A DNA stretch of 64,000 nucleotides from Sporocytophaga myxococcoides DSM 11118 (GCF_000426725.1 NZ_KE384560.1:890960-954959); one strand, 5' to 3'. Shown: positions 50,887 to 61,101, counted from the stretch's first letter. Made by a program: numbers and translations. Notes: generated by a model not told the origin, from the sequence alone.

Positions 50887-52386
50887 ATGGGAATCAGAGC
50901 AATATTAAGTAAGCCATTCGCTAATTTTGTAGTATCAAAACAAAAAAAGTGGGCATCCGATCCGTCAGGAACTCAGCAAAAAGTCTTTAAATACCTCATC
51001 GATAAAGCAAAACATACCGCCTTTGGTAAAGACCATGATTTTGCCAGCATAAAGACTTATGAAGATTTTAAAAAAAGAGTACCTGTAAGAGATTATGAGG
51101 AGTTAAAGTCCTATATTAAGAAGGTTGTAGACGGACATCCTGACGTACTCTGGCCAGGCAAACCTCTATATTTCGCCAAAACTTCAGGCACTACCAGTGG
51201 TATCAAGTACATTCCAATCAGCAAAGAATCCATTCCTTACCATATCAGCGGAGCAAGAGATGCTTTGTTGAATTACGTTTACAATACAGGTAAATCACTT
51301 TTTCTTGATGGAAAATTAATTTTCCTTTCCGGAAGCCCTGAAATGGAAATGAAAAACGGCATCCATGTCGGCAGACTTTCTGGTATAGTGAATCATCATG
51401 TTCCGGGTTATTTAAGAACCAATCAAAAGCCCAGTTATGAAACTAACTGCATCGAAGATTGGGAGGAAAAGCTTGATACAATTATCGAAGAAACTATAGA
51501 TCAGAGAATGACTCTCATCTCTGGCATACCGCCATGGGTGCAAATGTATTTTGATCGTATAACTGCTAAAACAGGTAAGAAAATTAAAGACGTATTCCCC
51601 GATTTTTCTTTGTTTGTTTATGGTGGTGTTAATTTTGAACCATACAAAGCCAAATTATTCGAATCAATTGGTAAAAAGATAGATTCTGTAGAGACTTATC
51701 CTGCCTCTGAAGGCTTTATTGCATTCCAGGATCAGCAAGATAGCAATCAGCTTTTATTGTTGCTTAACAGTGGCATTTTTTATGAATTTATTCCAGCTGA
51801 TGAGTATTTTAGTGAAAATCCTACCAGATTAAATATTGAAGAAGTGCAGTTGGGCGTTAATTACGCATTGATAATGAATACAAATGCAGGTTTGTGGGGA
51901 TATTCAATTGGTGATATGATAAAATTTGTTTCCAAAGATCCTTACAGAATAATTGTCACTGGCAGGATTAAACATTTTATATCTGCATTTGGAGAACACG
52001 TGATAGGAGAGGAAGTTGAAACAGCATTAAAATTTGCTGTATCCAAACATCCGGAAACAGAGGTGATAGAGTTTACAGTAGCACCCCAAGTGACTCCAAA
52101 AGAAGGGCTTCCATATCATCAGTGGTTTATAGAATTTAATAAATATCCTAATGACATCAATGCTTTCAGAGAAGATCTCGATGCTGAGATGGTTAGGCTG
52201 AACACATATTATGACGATTTAATATCCGGAAACATTTTAAGAAAACTGGAAATCACTCCGATGAAAAAAGGAGCATTTATAGATTACATGAAATCAATAG
52301 GAAAACTTGGTGGTCAGAACAAACTTCCAAGACTGGCAAATGATCGTAAGATTGCAGACCAGATAGAACAATTTAAGCAAGGGTAA
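50887..52386 (+). CDS. GH3 auxin-responsive promoter family (acyl-adenylating ligase)
   Basis: A 499-residue member of the adenylate-forming GH3 family, related to plant acyl-acid amido synthetases. The ATP-binding P-loop-like motif is YFAKTSGTTSGIKYIPIS; further motifs are ETYPASEGFIAFQDQ and the hinge-side YSIGDMIKFVSKDPYRI...GRIKHFISAFGEHVIGEEVE (in part HFISAFGEHVIGEEVE). It should activate a carboxylic acid with ATP and couple it to an amine or thiol. The bacterial substrates are not known. A TAAATTTG (50866-50873) fits a -7 element. dxr starts 14 bp downstream, so the two are likely cotranscribed. Confidence 0.9.
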   Translation: MGIRAILSKPFANFVVSKQKKWASDPSGTQQKVFKYLIDKAKHTAFGKDHDFASIKTYEDFKKRVPVRDYEELKSYIKKVVDGHPDVLWPGKPLYFAKTSGTTSGIKYIPISKESIPYHISGARDALLNYVYNTGKSLFLDGKLIFLSGSPEMEMKNGIHVGRLSGIVNHHVPGYLRTNQKPSYETNCIEDWEEKLDTIIEETIDQRMTLISGIPPWVQMYFDRITAKTGKKIKDVFPDFSLFVYGGVNFEPYKAKLFESIGKKIDSVETYPASEGFIAFQDQQDSNQLLLLLNSGIFYEFIPADEYFSENPTRLNIEEVQLGVNYALIMNTNAGLWGYSIGDMIKFVSKDPYRIIVTGRIKHFISAFGEHVIGEEVETALKFAVSKHPETEVIEFTVAPQVTPKEGLPYHQWFIEFNKYPNDINAFREDLDAEMVRLNTYYDDLISGNILRKLEITPMKKGAFIDYMKSIGKLGGQNKLPRLANDRKIADQIEQFKQG

Positions 52387-52400
52387 ATTTTACAGATTTC

Positions 52401-53567
52401 ATGGGTATTTTAAAAAAGCATATTGCAATATTAGGATCTACAGGTTCAATTGGAACACAAGCCCTGGATGTTGTCAGAGCTCATCATGATAAATTTAAAA
52501 TAGATGTTCTTTCTGCAGAAAATAATGCAGAACTACTTATACGTCAATGTCTTGAGTTTAAGCCCGAAACGGTGGTAATTGGAAATGCGGAACATTTTCA
52601 AAAAGTTAAATCAGCCTTGGAGCCAGCTAATATTAAAGTGTATTGTGGTAAAGACGCACTTGCTGATGTGGTCCAGTCTGAAAGAATAGATTTGGTGTTA
52701 ACTGCGATGGTGGGATATTCAGGCTTATTGCCAACACTAAAGGCAATTGCTGCAGGAAAAGACATCGCATTGGCAAATAAGGAAACACTAGTGGTTGCGG
52801 GAGAGCTGGTCACCCATGCCGCCAAGATAAGTAAGGTAAATATTTATCCTGTTGATTCAGAACATTCAGCTATTTTTCAATGTCTTGCAGGAGAGGATTA
52901 TACAAAAATCGAAAAGATAATTCTAACAGCTTCAGGAGGACCATTTCGCGGAAAATCATTGGATTTTCTTAAAAATGTGACCAGGCAAGATGCTCTAAAG
53001 CATCCTAATTGGAGCATGGGAGCAAAAATAACTATAGACTCTGCCTCATTGATGAATAAAGGGTTGGAGGTGATTGAAGCCAAGTGGTTGTTTGGCCTTG
53101 AATCTTCTCAAATTGAAGTAATCGTGCATCCACAATCTATCATTCATTCTCTTGTTCAGTTTAATGACGGCTCTATGAAGGCCCAAATGGGACTGCCAGA
53201 TATGAAGCTGCCAATTCAATATGCGCTTGCTTATCCTGAACGTCTCATTTCAGATTTTCCAAGATTTAATTTTCTGGATTACCCTAATCTGACTTTTGAA
53301 AAGCCAGACATGGAAACATTCAAAAATTTAAAGCTGGCTTATGAAGCGATGGAAAAAGGCGGCAATATGGCTTGTATTTTAAACGCTGCTAATGAAATCG
53401 CAGTGCAGGAATTTTTGGCAGATAAAATAAACTTCCTGGATATTCCTGAAGTTGTAGAAGATTGTATGGCCAGTATTCCATTTATTTGCAGGCCTACCTA
53501 TGAAGATTTTGTTCAGACTGATTTTGAAACCAGACAACTTGCAAAAAGAAAGCTTCATAAAGTATAA
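52401..53567 (+). CDS. dxr: 1-deoxy-D-xylulose 5-phosphate reductoisomerase
   Basis: A 388-residue enzyme of the MEP isoprenoid pathway. It converts DXP to 2-C-methyl-D-erythritol 4-phosphate with NADPH and a divalent metal. Motifs: IAILGSTGSIGTQALDV (nucleotide binding), LANKETLVVAGEL, PVDSEHSAIFQ (Asp/Glu metal ligands), TASGGPFRG, HPNWSMGAKITIDSASLMNK (in part MGAKITIDSASLMNKGLE). Length is typical. rseP begins 58 bp later; the dxr-rseP order is common in bacteria. Confidence 0.97.
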   Translation: MGILKKHIAILGSTGSIGTQALDVVRAHHDKFKIDVLSAENNAELLIRQCLEFKPETVVIGNAEHFQKVKSALEPANIKVYCGKDALADVVQSERIDLVLTAMVGYSGLLPTLKAIAAGKDIALANKETLVVAGELVTHAAKISKVNIYPVDSEHSAIFQCLAGEDYTKIEKIILTASGGPFRGKSLDFLKNVTRQDALKHPNWSMGAKITIDSASLMNKGLEVIEAKWLFGLESSQIEVIVHPQSIIHSLVQFNDGSMKAQMGLPDMKLPIQYALAYPERLISDFPRFNFLDYPNLTFEKPDMETFKNLKLAYEAMEKGGNMACILNAANEIAVQEFLADKINFLDIPEVVEDCMASIPFICRPTYEDFVQTDFETRQLAKRKLHKV

Positions 53568-53625
53568 ATTTTACTTATATTTTTCATATTTATTGATTAC
53601 TATTGTTTAAAGGAACTTAGAGATA

Positions 53626-54948
53626 ATGGATGTATTAGGCATTTTAATTATGGCAGGTCAGCTTTTGCTGGCACTTTCTATTTTAGTGGGAGTTCATGAA
53701 GCCGGGCATATGTTTGCGGCTAAATATTTTGGAATGCGTGTCGAAAAATTTTCAATTGGTTTTCCTCCAAAAATTTTCGGATTTAAAAAAGGTGAAACAG
53801 AATATTCTTTTGGTGCAGTACCGCTAGGTGGTTTCGTAAAAATTTCCGGAATGGTCGATGAGTCGCTTGATACAAAAGAGCTTTCAGAAGAACCAAAGCC
53901 TTACGAATTCAGAGCTAAACCTGCTTGGCAAAGGCTAATTGTGATGATGGGCGGAATCATTGTCAATGTGGTTGTAGGAATAATTATTTTCATAGTGGCT
54001 ACTTATGTATATGGATCAGAATATTTTCCTGCTTCTGAAATTAACAAAAATGGCATAGTTGCTCATGAATTAGGCCGAGAGATAGGTTTACAAACAGGTG
54101 ATAAAATTATCAATGTTAATGGAAAGCCTTATGAAAAATTTCCTGAAGATGTTATCAATGCTGATGTATTTTTAACAGACAATAATTATTATACAGTAAA
54201 AAGAGGTGATTCTCTCATTACAGTAAAAATTCCTAGCAATATAGCAGGTAAACTTTCAGAGGATAAGAATAACTTCATCTCGGCAATCACTCCTTTTGGT
54301 GTGGAAGCCGTTGAAGACGGGTCTAATGCAGCAAAAGCTGGCCTTAAGCCAAATGATAAGATTATTACTATCAATGGAGATTCTATAAGATATTTTCATG
54401 AATTGACTGCAAAGCTGGAAAGTTTGAAGAACAAGAGAGCTGACTTGGTGGTGGAGAGAGAGGGGAAAAAATTGACATTAAATCCGGAAGTATCAAAAGA
54501 AGGAAAGATTGGATTTCAACCAAAAATGCTTCTGGAAACCAAAACGGATTATTATACTTTTGGGCAGGCTATTCCAAAAGGTACAACGGAGGCTTTTGCA
54601 GTAATTACTAATACTGTGAGAGGATTTGGGAAAATCTTTAAAAGAGAAGTTCCTTTGAGCAAATCTGTTAGTGGTCCGATTGGTATCGCATCAAAATTTG
54701 GAAGTCAGTGGATCTGGCAAAGATTCTGGTTTATGACTGGATTACTTTCTATGGTCCTTGCCTTTATGAATTTCCTTCCGATTCCAGCATTGGATGGAGG
54801 ACATGTGATGTTTCTTACTTATGAAATAGTTTCAGGTAGAAAGCCGTCAGATAAATTTCTCGAAGTTGCCCAGAAAGTGGGAATGGTCATTCTATTGTCT
54901 TTAATGGTATTTGCCTTTGGCAATGACATATTTAAAAAGTTTCAATAA
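53626..54948 (+). CDS. rseP: RseP family site-2 metalloprotease
   Basis: A 440-residue intramembrane zinc protease. The zinc site is GVHEAGHMFAAKYFG (His24, Glu25, His28) in the first membrane helix and the third ligand is in MNFLPIPALDGGHVMFL near the C-terminus. Two PDZ domains lie between (GLQTGDKIINVNG; AGLKPNDKIITINGDSI). It cuts membrane-bound anti-sigma factors or signal-peptide remnants inside the membrane. The two anti-sigma-like proteins in this window are possible substrates, which is inference. It follows dxr and precedes the LysM gene by 17 bp. Confidence 0.96.
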   Translation: MDVLGILIMAGQLLLALSILVGVHEAGHMFAAKYFGMRVEKFSIGFPPKIFGFKKGETEYSFGAVPLGGFVKISGMVDESLDTKELSEEPKPYEFRAKPAWQRLIVMMGGIIVNVVVGIIIFIVATYVYGSEYFPASEINKNGIVAHELGREIGLQTGDKIINVNGKPYEKFPEDVINADVFLTDNNYYTVKRGDSLITVKIPSNIAGKLSEDKNNFISAITPFGVEAVEDGSNAAKAGLKPNDKIITINGDSIRYFHELTAKLESLKNKRADLVVEREGKKLTLNPEVSKEGKIGFQPKMLLETKTDYYTFGQAIPKGTTEAFAVITNTVRGFGKIFKREVPLSKSVSGPIGIASKFGSQWIWQRFWFMTGLLSMVLAFMNFLPIPALDGGHVMFLTYEIVSGRKPSDKFLEVAQKVGMVILLSLMVFAFGNDIFKKFQ

Positions 54949-54965
54949 ATTTTATTTAGCCAAGT

Positions 54966-56405
54966 ATGACTAAAAGGTTTTTTCAGGTTTGCCTGTTGTT
55001 CTTGTTGGGAAATACTCCTGTATTTTCTTCCCCGCTAGATTCTCTTGGAGTTGTCAAAATAGACGATAAGCTCCATGTAAAATATCTGGTCTCTCCAGGC
55101 GAAACTATTTATGGTATTTCTACAAAATATGGTGTTTCTGTTAATGATCTGATGGAAATCAATCCTCAGTTGGAAAATGGTTTGAAAGTCGGTCAAATCA
55201 TTAATATTCCTTATAACCCTGAGATTGTTCAACAGATCAGAAAAAGCGAAGATGCTATTGTACATAAAGTGGCAGCTGGTGAAACGTTGTTTGGAATTTC
55301 CAAAAAGTACAACATTCCCATGAATGACCTTCTGAAGTGGAATGGCATGGAGCTTAAAGCTGGTCAGGAGGTTGTAGTTGGTTATAAGAGCCAGCAAAAT
55401 GCTTCTTCTGCGATTGCCCATAATACAGCTCCTAAGTCAGAACCTGCAAAACAAAGCATAATTACAGAGCAGCCTAAAACCACACCTGCAGTAAACACAA
55501 CTAGTGCTCAACCTGCCAAGCCTACTCCAGCAGCAGAAACGAAAGAGCCTGTAAAGCAAACTGTTGTTGCGGAAAAAACTACTCCAGCGGAAAAACCTGT
55601 TAAGCCACAGCCAGCACCTGCAAGTACAAATGAACAGTCAAATAATGCAGCTACAGCATGGCCTACCAGTGCTCCGGAACAATACAGGTATGATCCGGAA
55701 ATGAAGCAAATTCTTGTTATTCCATTTGATCCATATCTTTATTTCAGTGATGCGGATGATGAAATTGCAGCCAAATCAAATATGCCTCGAACAAAGGTAC
55801 GTCAGGTATTCAGAAGAAGATTAAATGCTTTATTAGATAAGCCGGGCTATGAAATGATATATCTGGTTGGCGGAAAAGCCAAAGATTCAATAGGTGACTT
55901 AAATAAAATTTATAGCTCAGTGAGCTACGCATATCAAGAATCTGTTACCACTGTTAATGTTCAGCAGCAGGAGGTAAAAGAAGCCAAAGCTAAATCTACT
56001 AAGAACTGGATTGAGAAACAGAAAGAAAAGCTGATTCCTCAAAATGAGAAAAAATATGATGTGCCTGAAGACTATGGAAGTTATTTCGGAGTAAAGATCA
56101 AAAACCCTCAGGATTTCTTTGATTACTTTAACTCTAAATACAGTGTAGATTATTATATATTCATCAACCAGTTTGAGGTTAAAACAGATTATGAGCATTG
56201 CCTGGACAGAGCTGCTTTAAATTTCGAGAGAAGTTTTACTACCCATTTCTCAATATATGACAGTGAAGGAAAGCAAGTTGCCGGAAATAAATTTAAAACG
56301 CACTATAACTCCAATTCCAACTACGTCTACCAAATCGTAGCGGATAATTGTCCTAAAATAGCAGAGAGAATACTATCCGAGCTTCCTGCTCCGGATCAGA
56401 AATAA
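54966..56405 (+). CDS. LysM-domain envelope protein
   Basis: A 479-residue exported protein (signal MTKRFFQVCLLFLLGNTPVFS...). Two LysM modules lie at about 38-85 (YLVSPGETIYGISTKYGVS) and 95-142 (HKVAAGETLFGISKKYNIP), which should bind peptidoglycan. A Pro/Thr/Lys/Ala-rich linker (~145-230) leads to a C-terminal domain of about 240 residues, with KQILVIPFDPYLYFSDADDE and ENCPK-like ends, of unknown function. Coiled-coil-like QQQEVKEAKAKSTKNWIEKQ sits in the middle of that domain. It is likely cotranscribed with dxr and rseP and ends at a strong terminator. Confidence 0.88.
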   Translation: MTKRFFQVCLLFLLGNTPVFSSPLDSLGVVKIDDKLHVKYLVSPGETIYGISTKYGVSVNDLMEINPQLENGLKVGQIINIPYNPEIVQQIRKSEDAIVHKVAAGETLFGISKKYNIPMNDLLKWNGMELKAGQEVVVGYKSQQNASSAIAHNTAPKSEPAKQSIITEQPKTTPAVNTTSAQPAKPTPAAETKEPVKQTVVAEKTTPAEKPVKPQPAPASTNEQSNNAATAWPTSAPEQYRYDPEMKQILVIPFDPYLYFSDADDEIAAKSNMPRTKVRQVFRRRLNALLDKPGYEMIYLVGGKAKDSIGDLNKIYSSVSYAYQESVTTVNVQQQEVKEAKAKSTKNWIEKQKEKLIPQNEKKYDVPEDYGSYFGVKIKNPQDFFDYFNSKYSVDYYIFINQFEVKTDYEHCLDRAALNFERSFTTHFSIYDSEGKQVAGNKFKTHYNSNSNYVYQIVADNCPKIAERILSELPAPDQK

Positions 56406-56431
56406 TAAAGCAATAGATAGAATGAAAAAAG

Positions 56432-56463
56432 GCTGATCCCTGTATAGGAGATCAGCTTTTTTT
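56432..56463 (+). terminator. Intrinsic terminator after the LysM protein gene
   Basis: GCTGATC (56432-56438) pairs with GATCAGC (56450-56456), with an inner CCT/AGG pairing, followed by T7. An A run on the left may let it serve the converging NUDIX gene too. Confidence 0.87.
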
Positions 56464-56538
56464 CTTTTGTTTTCTAAGGTCATTTATATAATTCTAGCGA
56501 CCCATCTTCTGTTGCAATTGCTCACACTTTTGCTCTCT

Positions 56539-57123
56539 TTAAATATTCAGAATCCTCGCAGCCTTCAAAATACCAGCAATGCTTAGACTATCAGTAATTT
56601 CATTGTTCATCACCATTTCTACAGCATCTTTCAGATGAACCCTTTTTACCTGTAATTCCTCAGTATCTTCAGGTTCACTTTCTCCATCCTTCAGACCTTC
56701 GGCAAGATATAGATATCCAACTTCAGAGGTGACGCTGTTTGAAGTATGGATTGTGCAGATATTGGTCCATTTATCAGCAGTAAAACCTGTTTCTTCTTTG
56801 AGTTCTCTCTTGGCAGAATCAAGTGGGTCAATGCCGATTGGTCCGCCACCTTCAGGAATTTCCCAAGAGTATTCGTTTAGTGTGTATCTGTATTGACCTA
56901 CTAGGTATGTATAGCCCTCATCATCTACAGGAATAATTCCGATGGCAATATTTTTAAAAGTTACTACCCCGTAAATACCGTTTCCTCCTTTTGGATTTAT
57001 TACCTGATCTTCGCGGACAGAAATCCATGGATTGTCATAAATAGGTCTGGAAGAGACTGTTTTCCATGGGTTTTGAGTTAGCTCCATATGTTCTGAATTT
57101 GTATTTGTGGATAAATTTAGCAT
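56539..57123 (-). CDS. NUDIX hydrolase (ADP-ribose pyrophosphatase-like)
   Basis: A 194-residue NUDIX enzyme. The box reads EGGGPIGIDPLDSAKRELKEETGF, listed here in part as DSAKRELKEETGF: the REUxEExGU end is intact, while the first Glu of the consensus is Ile. The upstream strand YLVGQYRYTLNEYSWEIPEG is typical of the ADP-ribose/nucleoside-diphosphate-sugar group. It hydrolyses nucleoside diphosphates linked to another group in the cytoplasm. An alternative start at 57087 (MELTQNPWKTV) would remove 12 poorly conserved residues and is plausible. It is divergent from rnhB. Confidence 0.92.
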   Translation of the reverse strand: MLNLSTNTNSEHMELTQNPWKTVSSRPIYDNPWISVREDQVINPKGGNGIYGVVTFKNIAIGIIPVDDEGYTYLVGQYRYTLNEYSWEIPEGGGPIGIDPLDSAKRELKEETGFTADKWTNICTIHTSNSVTSEVGYLYLAEGLKDGESEPEDTEELQVKRVHLKDAVEMVMNNEITDSLSIAGILKAARILNI

Positions 57124-57193
57124 AATATAATTAAAAGAAGGATTTCAGAGAGTCATTATTATTCCTTACATTTATAATAGCAATTTGTTATTG

Positions 57194-57802
57194 ATGCTGA
57201 AATCCTACCATACTGAAGACTTAGTGGAAGCAGGGGTTGATGAAGCGGGAAGAGGCTGCCTCGCCGGGCCCGTTGTTGCTGCCAGCGTAATTTTACCTAA
57301 AGATTACCATCATCCTGTACTCAATGATTCTAAACAGCTTTCAAAAAAGCAAAGAGAGCTTCTGCGCGAAGAAATAAAACGTGATGCAATTTCTTGGGCG
57401 GTAGCCGAAGTTTCTCATACTGTCATAGATGAAATCAATATTCTGAATGCTTCATTCCTGGCCATGCACAAGGCTATTGGAAAACTTAAAACCAAGCCTG
57501 AACTTCTTCTGATTGATGGCAATAGATTTAAGCCCTACAAAAAAACTAATCACCACTGCATTGTTGAAGGGGATGCAAAATATCTTAGCATTGCTGCGGC
57601 CTCCGTACTTGCTAAAACCTACCGTGATGATCTTATGGTTAAACTTGCTTCAAAATTTCCTGTTTATGATTGGGAAAATAACATGGGATACGGTACTCCA
57701 AAACATAGAGAAGCAATTTTCCTGAATGGATTATCTCCATTTCACAGACTTTCTTTTAAACTTGATAAATCAGGCTCTGATTCTCAATTAAATTTATTTT
57801 GA
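57194..57802 (+). CDS. rnhB: Ribonuclease HII
   Basis: A 202-residue enzyme from the ATG at 57194 ([21 protein letters not shown]); an in-frame TTG lies 9 bases upstream. It removes ribonucleotides from DNA and cuts RNA in hybrids. The active-site DEDD motif includes Asp16-Glu17 in [16 protein letters not shown], the Asp in LLIDGNRF and the Asp in [12 protein letters not shown]. Length and motif order are typical. gcvT follows after 69 bp on the same strand. Confidence 0.96.
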   Translation: MLKSYHTEDLVEAGVDEAGRGCLAGPVVAASVILPKDYHHPVLNDSKQLSKKQRELLREEIKRDAISWAVAEVSHTVIDEINILNASFLAMHKAIGKLKTKPELLLIDGNRFKPYKKTNHHCIVEGDAKYLSIAAASVLAKTYRDDLMVKLASKFPVYDWENNMGYGTPKHREAIFLNGLSPFHRLSFKLDKSGSDSQLNLF

Positions 57803-57871
57803 CCAAAGACAGGCAATATTATCAAGATTTTAAACACAAGATAAAAAATCGTATTTTTATACAATTTTTAA

Positions 57872-58975
57872 ATGGAAAACACTGAAACAATACTCAAAAA
57901 GGTCCCTTTGAATGACCTTCATTCTGCATTAGGTGCTAAAATGGTACCATTCGCAGGGTTTAATATGCCTGTTCGTTATTCATCTGATCTGGATGAGCAT
58001 AATACTGTAAGAGAAGCTGTAGGTATTTTTGATGTATCTCACATGGGCGAATTTATGGTGAGAGGTAAGGGTGCTTTGGACTTGATTCAGAAGGTTACCA
58101 GTAACGATGCATCAAAACTTTTCAATGGGAAAATTCAATATTCCTGTTTGCCTAACTCTGACGGTGGTATTGTAGACGATCTCCTTGTCTATAAAATAAA
58201 CAATGAGGAATATATGCTTGTTGTAAATGCATCAAATATTGATAAGGACTGGAACTGGATATCAAGCCACAATTCATTTGAAGCTCAGCTTGAAAATATT
58301 TCTGATCAAACGGCACTATTTGCTGTTCAGGGGCCAAAAGCCGCGGAAGCACTTCAAGGACTTACAAGACTGAATTTGTCAGCAATGGAATACTATACAT
58401 TTGAAATAGCTGATTTTGCAGGTGTTGCAAATGTAATAGTATCCGCTACAGGATATACTGGTGCCGGCGGCTTTGAAATTTACATTCCCAATGATAAAGC
58501 AGTCCTTGTCTGGAATAAAATCATGGAAGCGGGAAAGGCGTTTGGTATAAAACCAATTGGTCTGGGCGCCCGTGATACTTTAAGACTGGAAATGGGTTTC
58601 TGTCTTTATGGAAATGATATAGATGACAATACCTCTCCGATAGAAGCGAATCTTGGCTGGATTACAAAATTTACCAAGGACTTTATCAATTCTAAATCTT
58701 TGAAAGAACAAAAAGAAAAGGGTGTGTCAAAAAAACTGGTAGGATTTGTGATGCAGGAGAGAGGTATTCCCAGAAGTCATTACCCGATTGTCGATGCCAA
58801 TGGAAATAAGATAGGAGAAGTAACATCCGGAACACAATCCCCAACTCTATCTGTTGGTGTAGGAATGGGTTATGTTTCAATTCCGTATACAGAGATTGAT
58901 TCGGAAATATTTATTGATATAAGAAATAAAAAACATAAGGCTAAGGTTGTAAAGCTTCCTTTCCTGAAGAAGTAA
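57872..58975 (+). CDS. gcvT: Glycine cleavage system aminomethyltransferase (T protein)
   Basis: A 367-residue T protein that takes the aminomethyl group from lipoyl-H protein, releases ammonia and forms methylene-tetrahydrofolate. Motifs: [31 protein letters not shown] (in part), the folate-binding [34 protein letters not shown] and [12 protein letters not shown]. The family's usual length is about 360-370. comB starts 10 bp later, so both may share a transcript although no pathway link is known. Confidence 0.97.
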   Translation: MENTETILKKVPLNDLHSALGAKMVPFAGFNMPVRYSSDLDEHNTVREAVGIFDVSHMGEFMVRGKGALDLIQKVTSNDASKLFNGKIQYSCLPNSDGGIVDDLLVYKINNEEYMLVVNASNIDKDWNWISSHNSFEAQLENISDQTALFAVQGPKAAEALQGLTRLNLSAMEYYTFEIADFAGVANVIVSATGYTGAGGFEIYIPNDKAVLVWNKIMEAGKAFGIKPIGLGARDTLRLEMGFCLYGNDIDDNTSPIEANLGWITKFTKDFINSKSLKEQKEKGVSKKLVGFVMQERGIPRSHYPIVDANGNKIGEVTSGTQSPTLSVGVGMGYVSIPYTEIDSEIFIDIRNKKHKAKVVKLPFLKK

Positions 58976-58985
58976 AAGGTAGAAT

Positions 58986-59708
58986 ATGAGAAAAGTGGAT
59001 GTATGCCTTACCCCTGAACTGCTTCATTTATATGAAGTGGAAAACCGGGTAGTTGTAATTGTAGACATTCTAAGGGCAACGTCGTGTATGACAGTAGCCA
59101 TTGCCAATGGGGTAGAGAAAATAATTCCCGTTGCAAAGTTGGAAGAATGTCAGTCGCTCAGGGAAAAGGGATGTGTTGGTGCTGCCGAGAGGGATGGAAA
59201 AATGCCAGAAGGTTTCGATCTTGGAAATTCTCCTCTTGCTTATCTTAACAACGCTTATGCAGGCAAAACCATTGCTATGACCACAACTAATGGTACATTA
59301 GCGATTGCAAAATCAAAAGATGCAGAAGAAGTAATTGTTGGTTCTTTTCTGAATAAAACTGCAGTGATAAATTACCTGATAACCCAGCCTAATGATGTAC
59401 TTATAGTATGCGCCGGATGGAAAGGTAAAGTAAATCTAGAAGACACACTTTTTGCAGGTGCAGTAATAGAAGGTTTGAAAGGTTATTTTGAAGTTGAGAA
59501 TGATTCTGTGATTGCTTCTGCCACTTTGTACAATCATGCTAAAAAAGATATGCTAACTTATCTTTCAGCATGCTCCCATGTGAAAAGGTTGAAAAATCTG
59601 AATATTCAAAAGGACATTGAATATTGTCTTCGCGAAGATCAGTTTAATGTAATACCGGTGCTTAAGGAAGATGCTCTGGTTGATATGGAAAAGTTGGTTC
59701 TGACATAA
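58986..59708 (+). CDS. comB: 2-phosphosulfolactate phosphatase family protein
   Basis: A 240-residue protein of the ComB family, known from coenzyme M synthesis, which removes phosphate from 2-phosphosulfolactate to give sulfolactate. Motifs: VVIVDILRATSCMTVAIANG, AAERDGKMPEGFDLGNSPL, TTTNGTLAIAKS and CAGWKGKVNLEDTLFAGAVI. Bacteroidota do not make coenzyme M. Gliding Cytophaga relatives make sulfonolipids from a sulfonated C3 unit, so a role there is possible but not shown. It follows gcvT by 10 bp and ends at a bidirectional terminator. Confidence 0.92.
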   Translation: MRKVDVCLTPELLHLYEVENRVVVIVDILRATSCMTVAIANGVEKIIPVAKLEECQSLREKGCVGAAERDGKMPEGFDLGNSPLAYLNNAYAGKTIAMTTTNGTLAIAKSKDAEEVIVGSFLNKTAVINYLITQPNDVLIVCAGWKGKVNLEDTLFAGAVIEGLKGYFEVENDSVIASATLYNHAKKDMLTYLSACSHVKRLKNLNIQKDIEYCLREDQFNVIPVLKEDALVDMEKLVLT

Positions 59709-59781
59709 TTTCACATCATTCAAGTCCTTTACGGTGAGAAGAATTTATAGTGAAGTCTTATTTTGACCACAAAGAAAAAGC

Positions 59782-59828
59782 GTCCTGAATTTGAAGTAAT
59801 CATTACTTCTCATTCAGGACTCTTTTTT
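59782..59828. terminator. Bidirectional terminator between comB and ilvE
   Basis: GTCCTGAAT (59782-59790) pairs with ATTCAGGAC (59812-59820), with an inner GAAGTAA/TTACTTC stem. T-rich sequence lies on the right, and A-rich sequence on the left acts for the minus strand. Confidence 0.87.
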
Positions 59829-59843
59829 ACTATAAATTTCAGA

Positions 59844-60911
59844 TTATTTTATTCTGTATATCCAGCCAAATTTATCTTCTGCTTTTCCAAGCTTAATATC
59901 ATTCAGCGCTTTATTCAATTTATTAGAAAGTTCTCTGGTTTCTTCACCAGGAAGAACAAGGTCTGTTCCTTTGTAATTAATAGCAGAAATATGAGTAATA
60001 GTGGCAGCGGTTCCGGTTCCGAATGCATCTTTCAGTGTTCCGTTTTCATAAGCTTTTACAACCTCATCAACAGATACTCTTCTTTCTTCTACTTTTACAC
60101 CCCAGTCTTTCGCCAACGTTAGAATGCTATCTCTGGTCACCCCTGCAAGTATCGATGAAGACAGAGGAGGAGTAACTAGGGTATCTCCGATGATGAACAT
60201 CAGGTTCATAGTTCCGGATTCTTCAAAGTATTTATGCTCTTTGCTGTCTGTCCACATTATTTGCTGATATCCTTTTTCAGCAGCAAGTTTTGCGGGAAGA
60301 AGTGATGCAGCATAGTTACCTCCTGATTTTGTAAAACCTGTACCGCCTTCGGCAGCTCTTACGTATTCAGTTTCGATAATAACTTTAACAGTTCCTTTGT
60401 AGTATCCGGCTACAGGTGATGTAAATACAATAAATTTATATGAAGAAGATGGTTTTACCCCAATAAACTCATCTGCAGCATACATAAATGGTCTCAGATA
60501 TAGAGAGCATCCCGGAAGGTTAGGTATCCATGCTCTATCCAACTTGATAAGCTCAGTGATACCATCCAGGTAAGATTTTTCATCCAGCTCAGGCATACAA
60601 AGCCTTTTCGCAGATTTGTTTAGCCTTTTATGGTGATCGAGAGGGCGGAATAGAAGAATGTCGCCATTGTCTGCTCTATATGCTTTAAGACCTTCAAATA
60701 TCGACTGCCCATAGTGTAAAACAGAGGTGGCAGGACTCATTGATATATTTTGGAAAGGCACAATTCTCAATCCACACCATTGCTTATCCTTGTAATCCAT
60801 GACAAACATATGGTCCGAGTATACTGCTCCAAACTCAAGATTTGTAAAATCCGTCTGACTTAACTTTGACTGTTTGGTCTTTTCAATCGCGATATTCTGA
60901 GTATTAATCAT
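59844..60911 (-). CDS. ilvE: Branched-chain amino acid aminotransferase
   Basis: A 355-residue class IV PLP aminotransferase, the last step in Leu, Ile and Val synthesis and the first in their breakdown. The PLP-lysine segment is GGTGFTKSGGNYAASL; other motifs are SILHYGQSIFEGLKAYR-like (SVLHYGQSIFEGLKAYR), ESGTMNLMFI and GVTRDSILTLAKDWG. It is of the longer eukaryote-like BCAT type (MMNI...AVYSDHMFVMDY...). Cytoplasmic. It is a single-gene unit with its own promoter in 60912-61060. Confidence 0.95.
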   Translation of the reverse strand: MINTQNIAIEKTKQSKLSQTDFTNLEFGAVYSDHMFVMDYKDKQWCGLRIVPFQNISMSPATSVLHYGQSIFEGLKAYRADNGDILLFRPLDHHKRLNKSAKRLCMPELDEKSYLDGITELIKLDRAWIPNLPGCSLYLRPFMYAADEFIGVKPSSSYKFIVFTSPVAGYYKGTVKVIIETEYVRAAEGGTGFTKSGGNYAASLLPAKLAAEKGYQQIMWTDSKEHKYFEESGTMNLMFIIGDTLVTPPLSSSILAGVTRDSILTLAKDWGVKVEERRVSVDEVVKAYENGTLKDAFGTGTAATITHISAINYKGTDLVLPGEETRELSNKLNKALNDIKLGKAEDKFGWIYRIK

Positions 60912-61101
60912 AAAAAGGGGAAATTCTCAATGTTAAACGGTAAAGTTATTATTTTGGTGATCCAAAATCAATCAAAACTGACTTTTTACAAGATCAACCT
61001 TAAATTTTTTTAGCAAGCCTTATGAAGGTATGCTGTTTCAATAACGAATTTTAGAAATTTTATGTTATTATTTGTCAGGTTATTTTCTTATCTCTAGGTA
61101 T

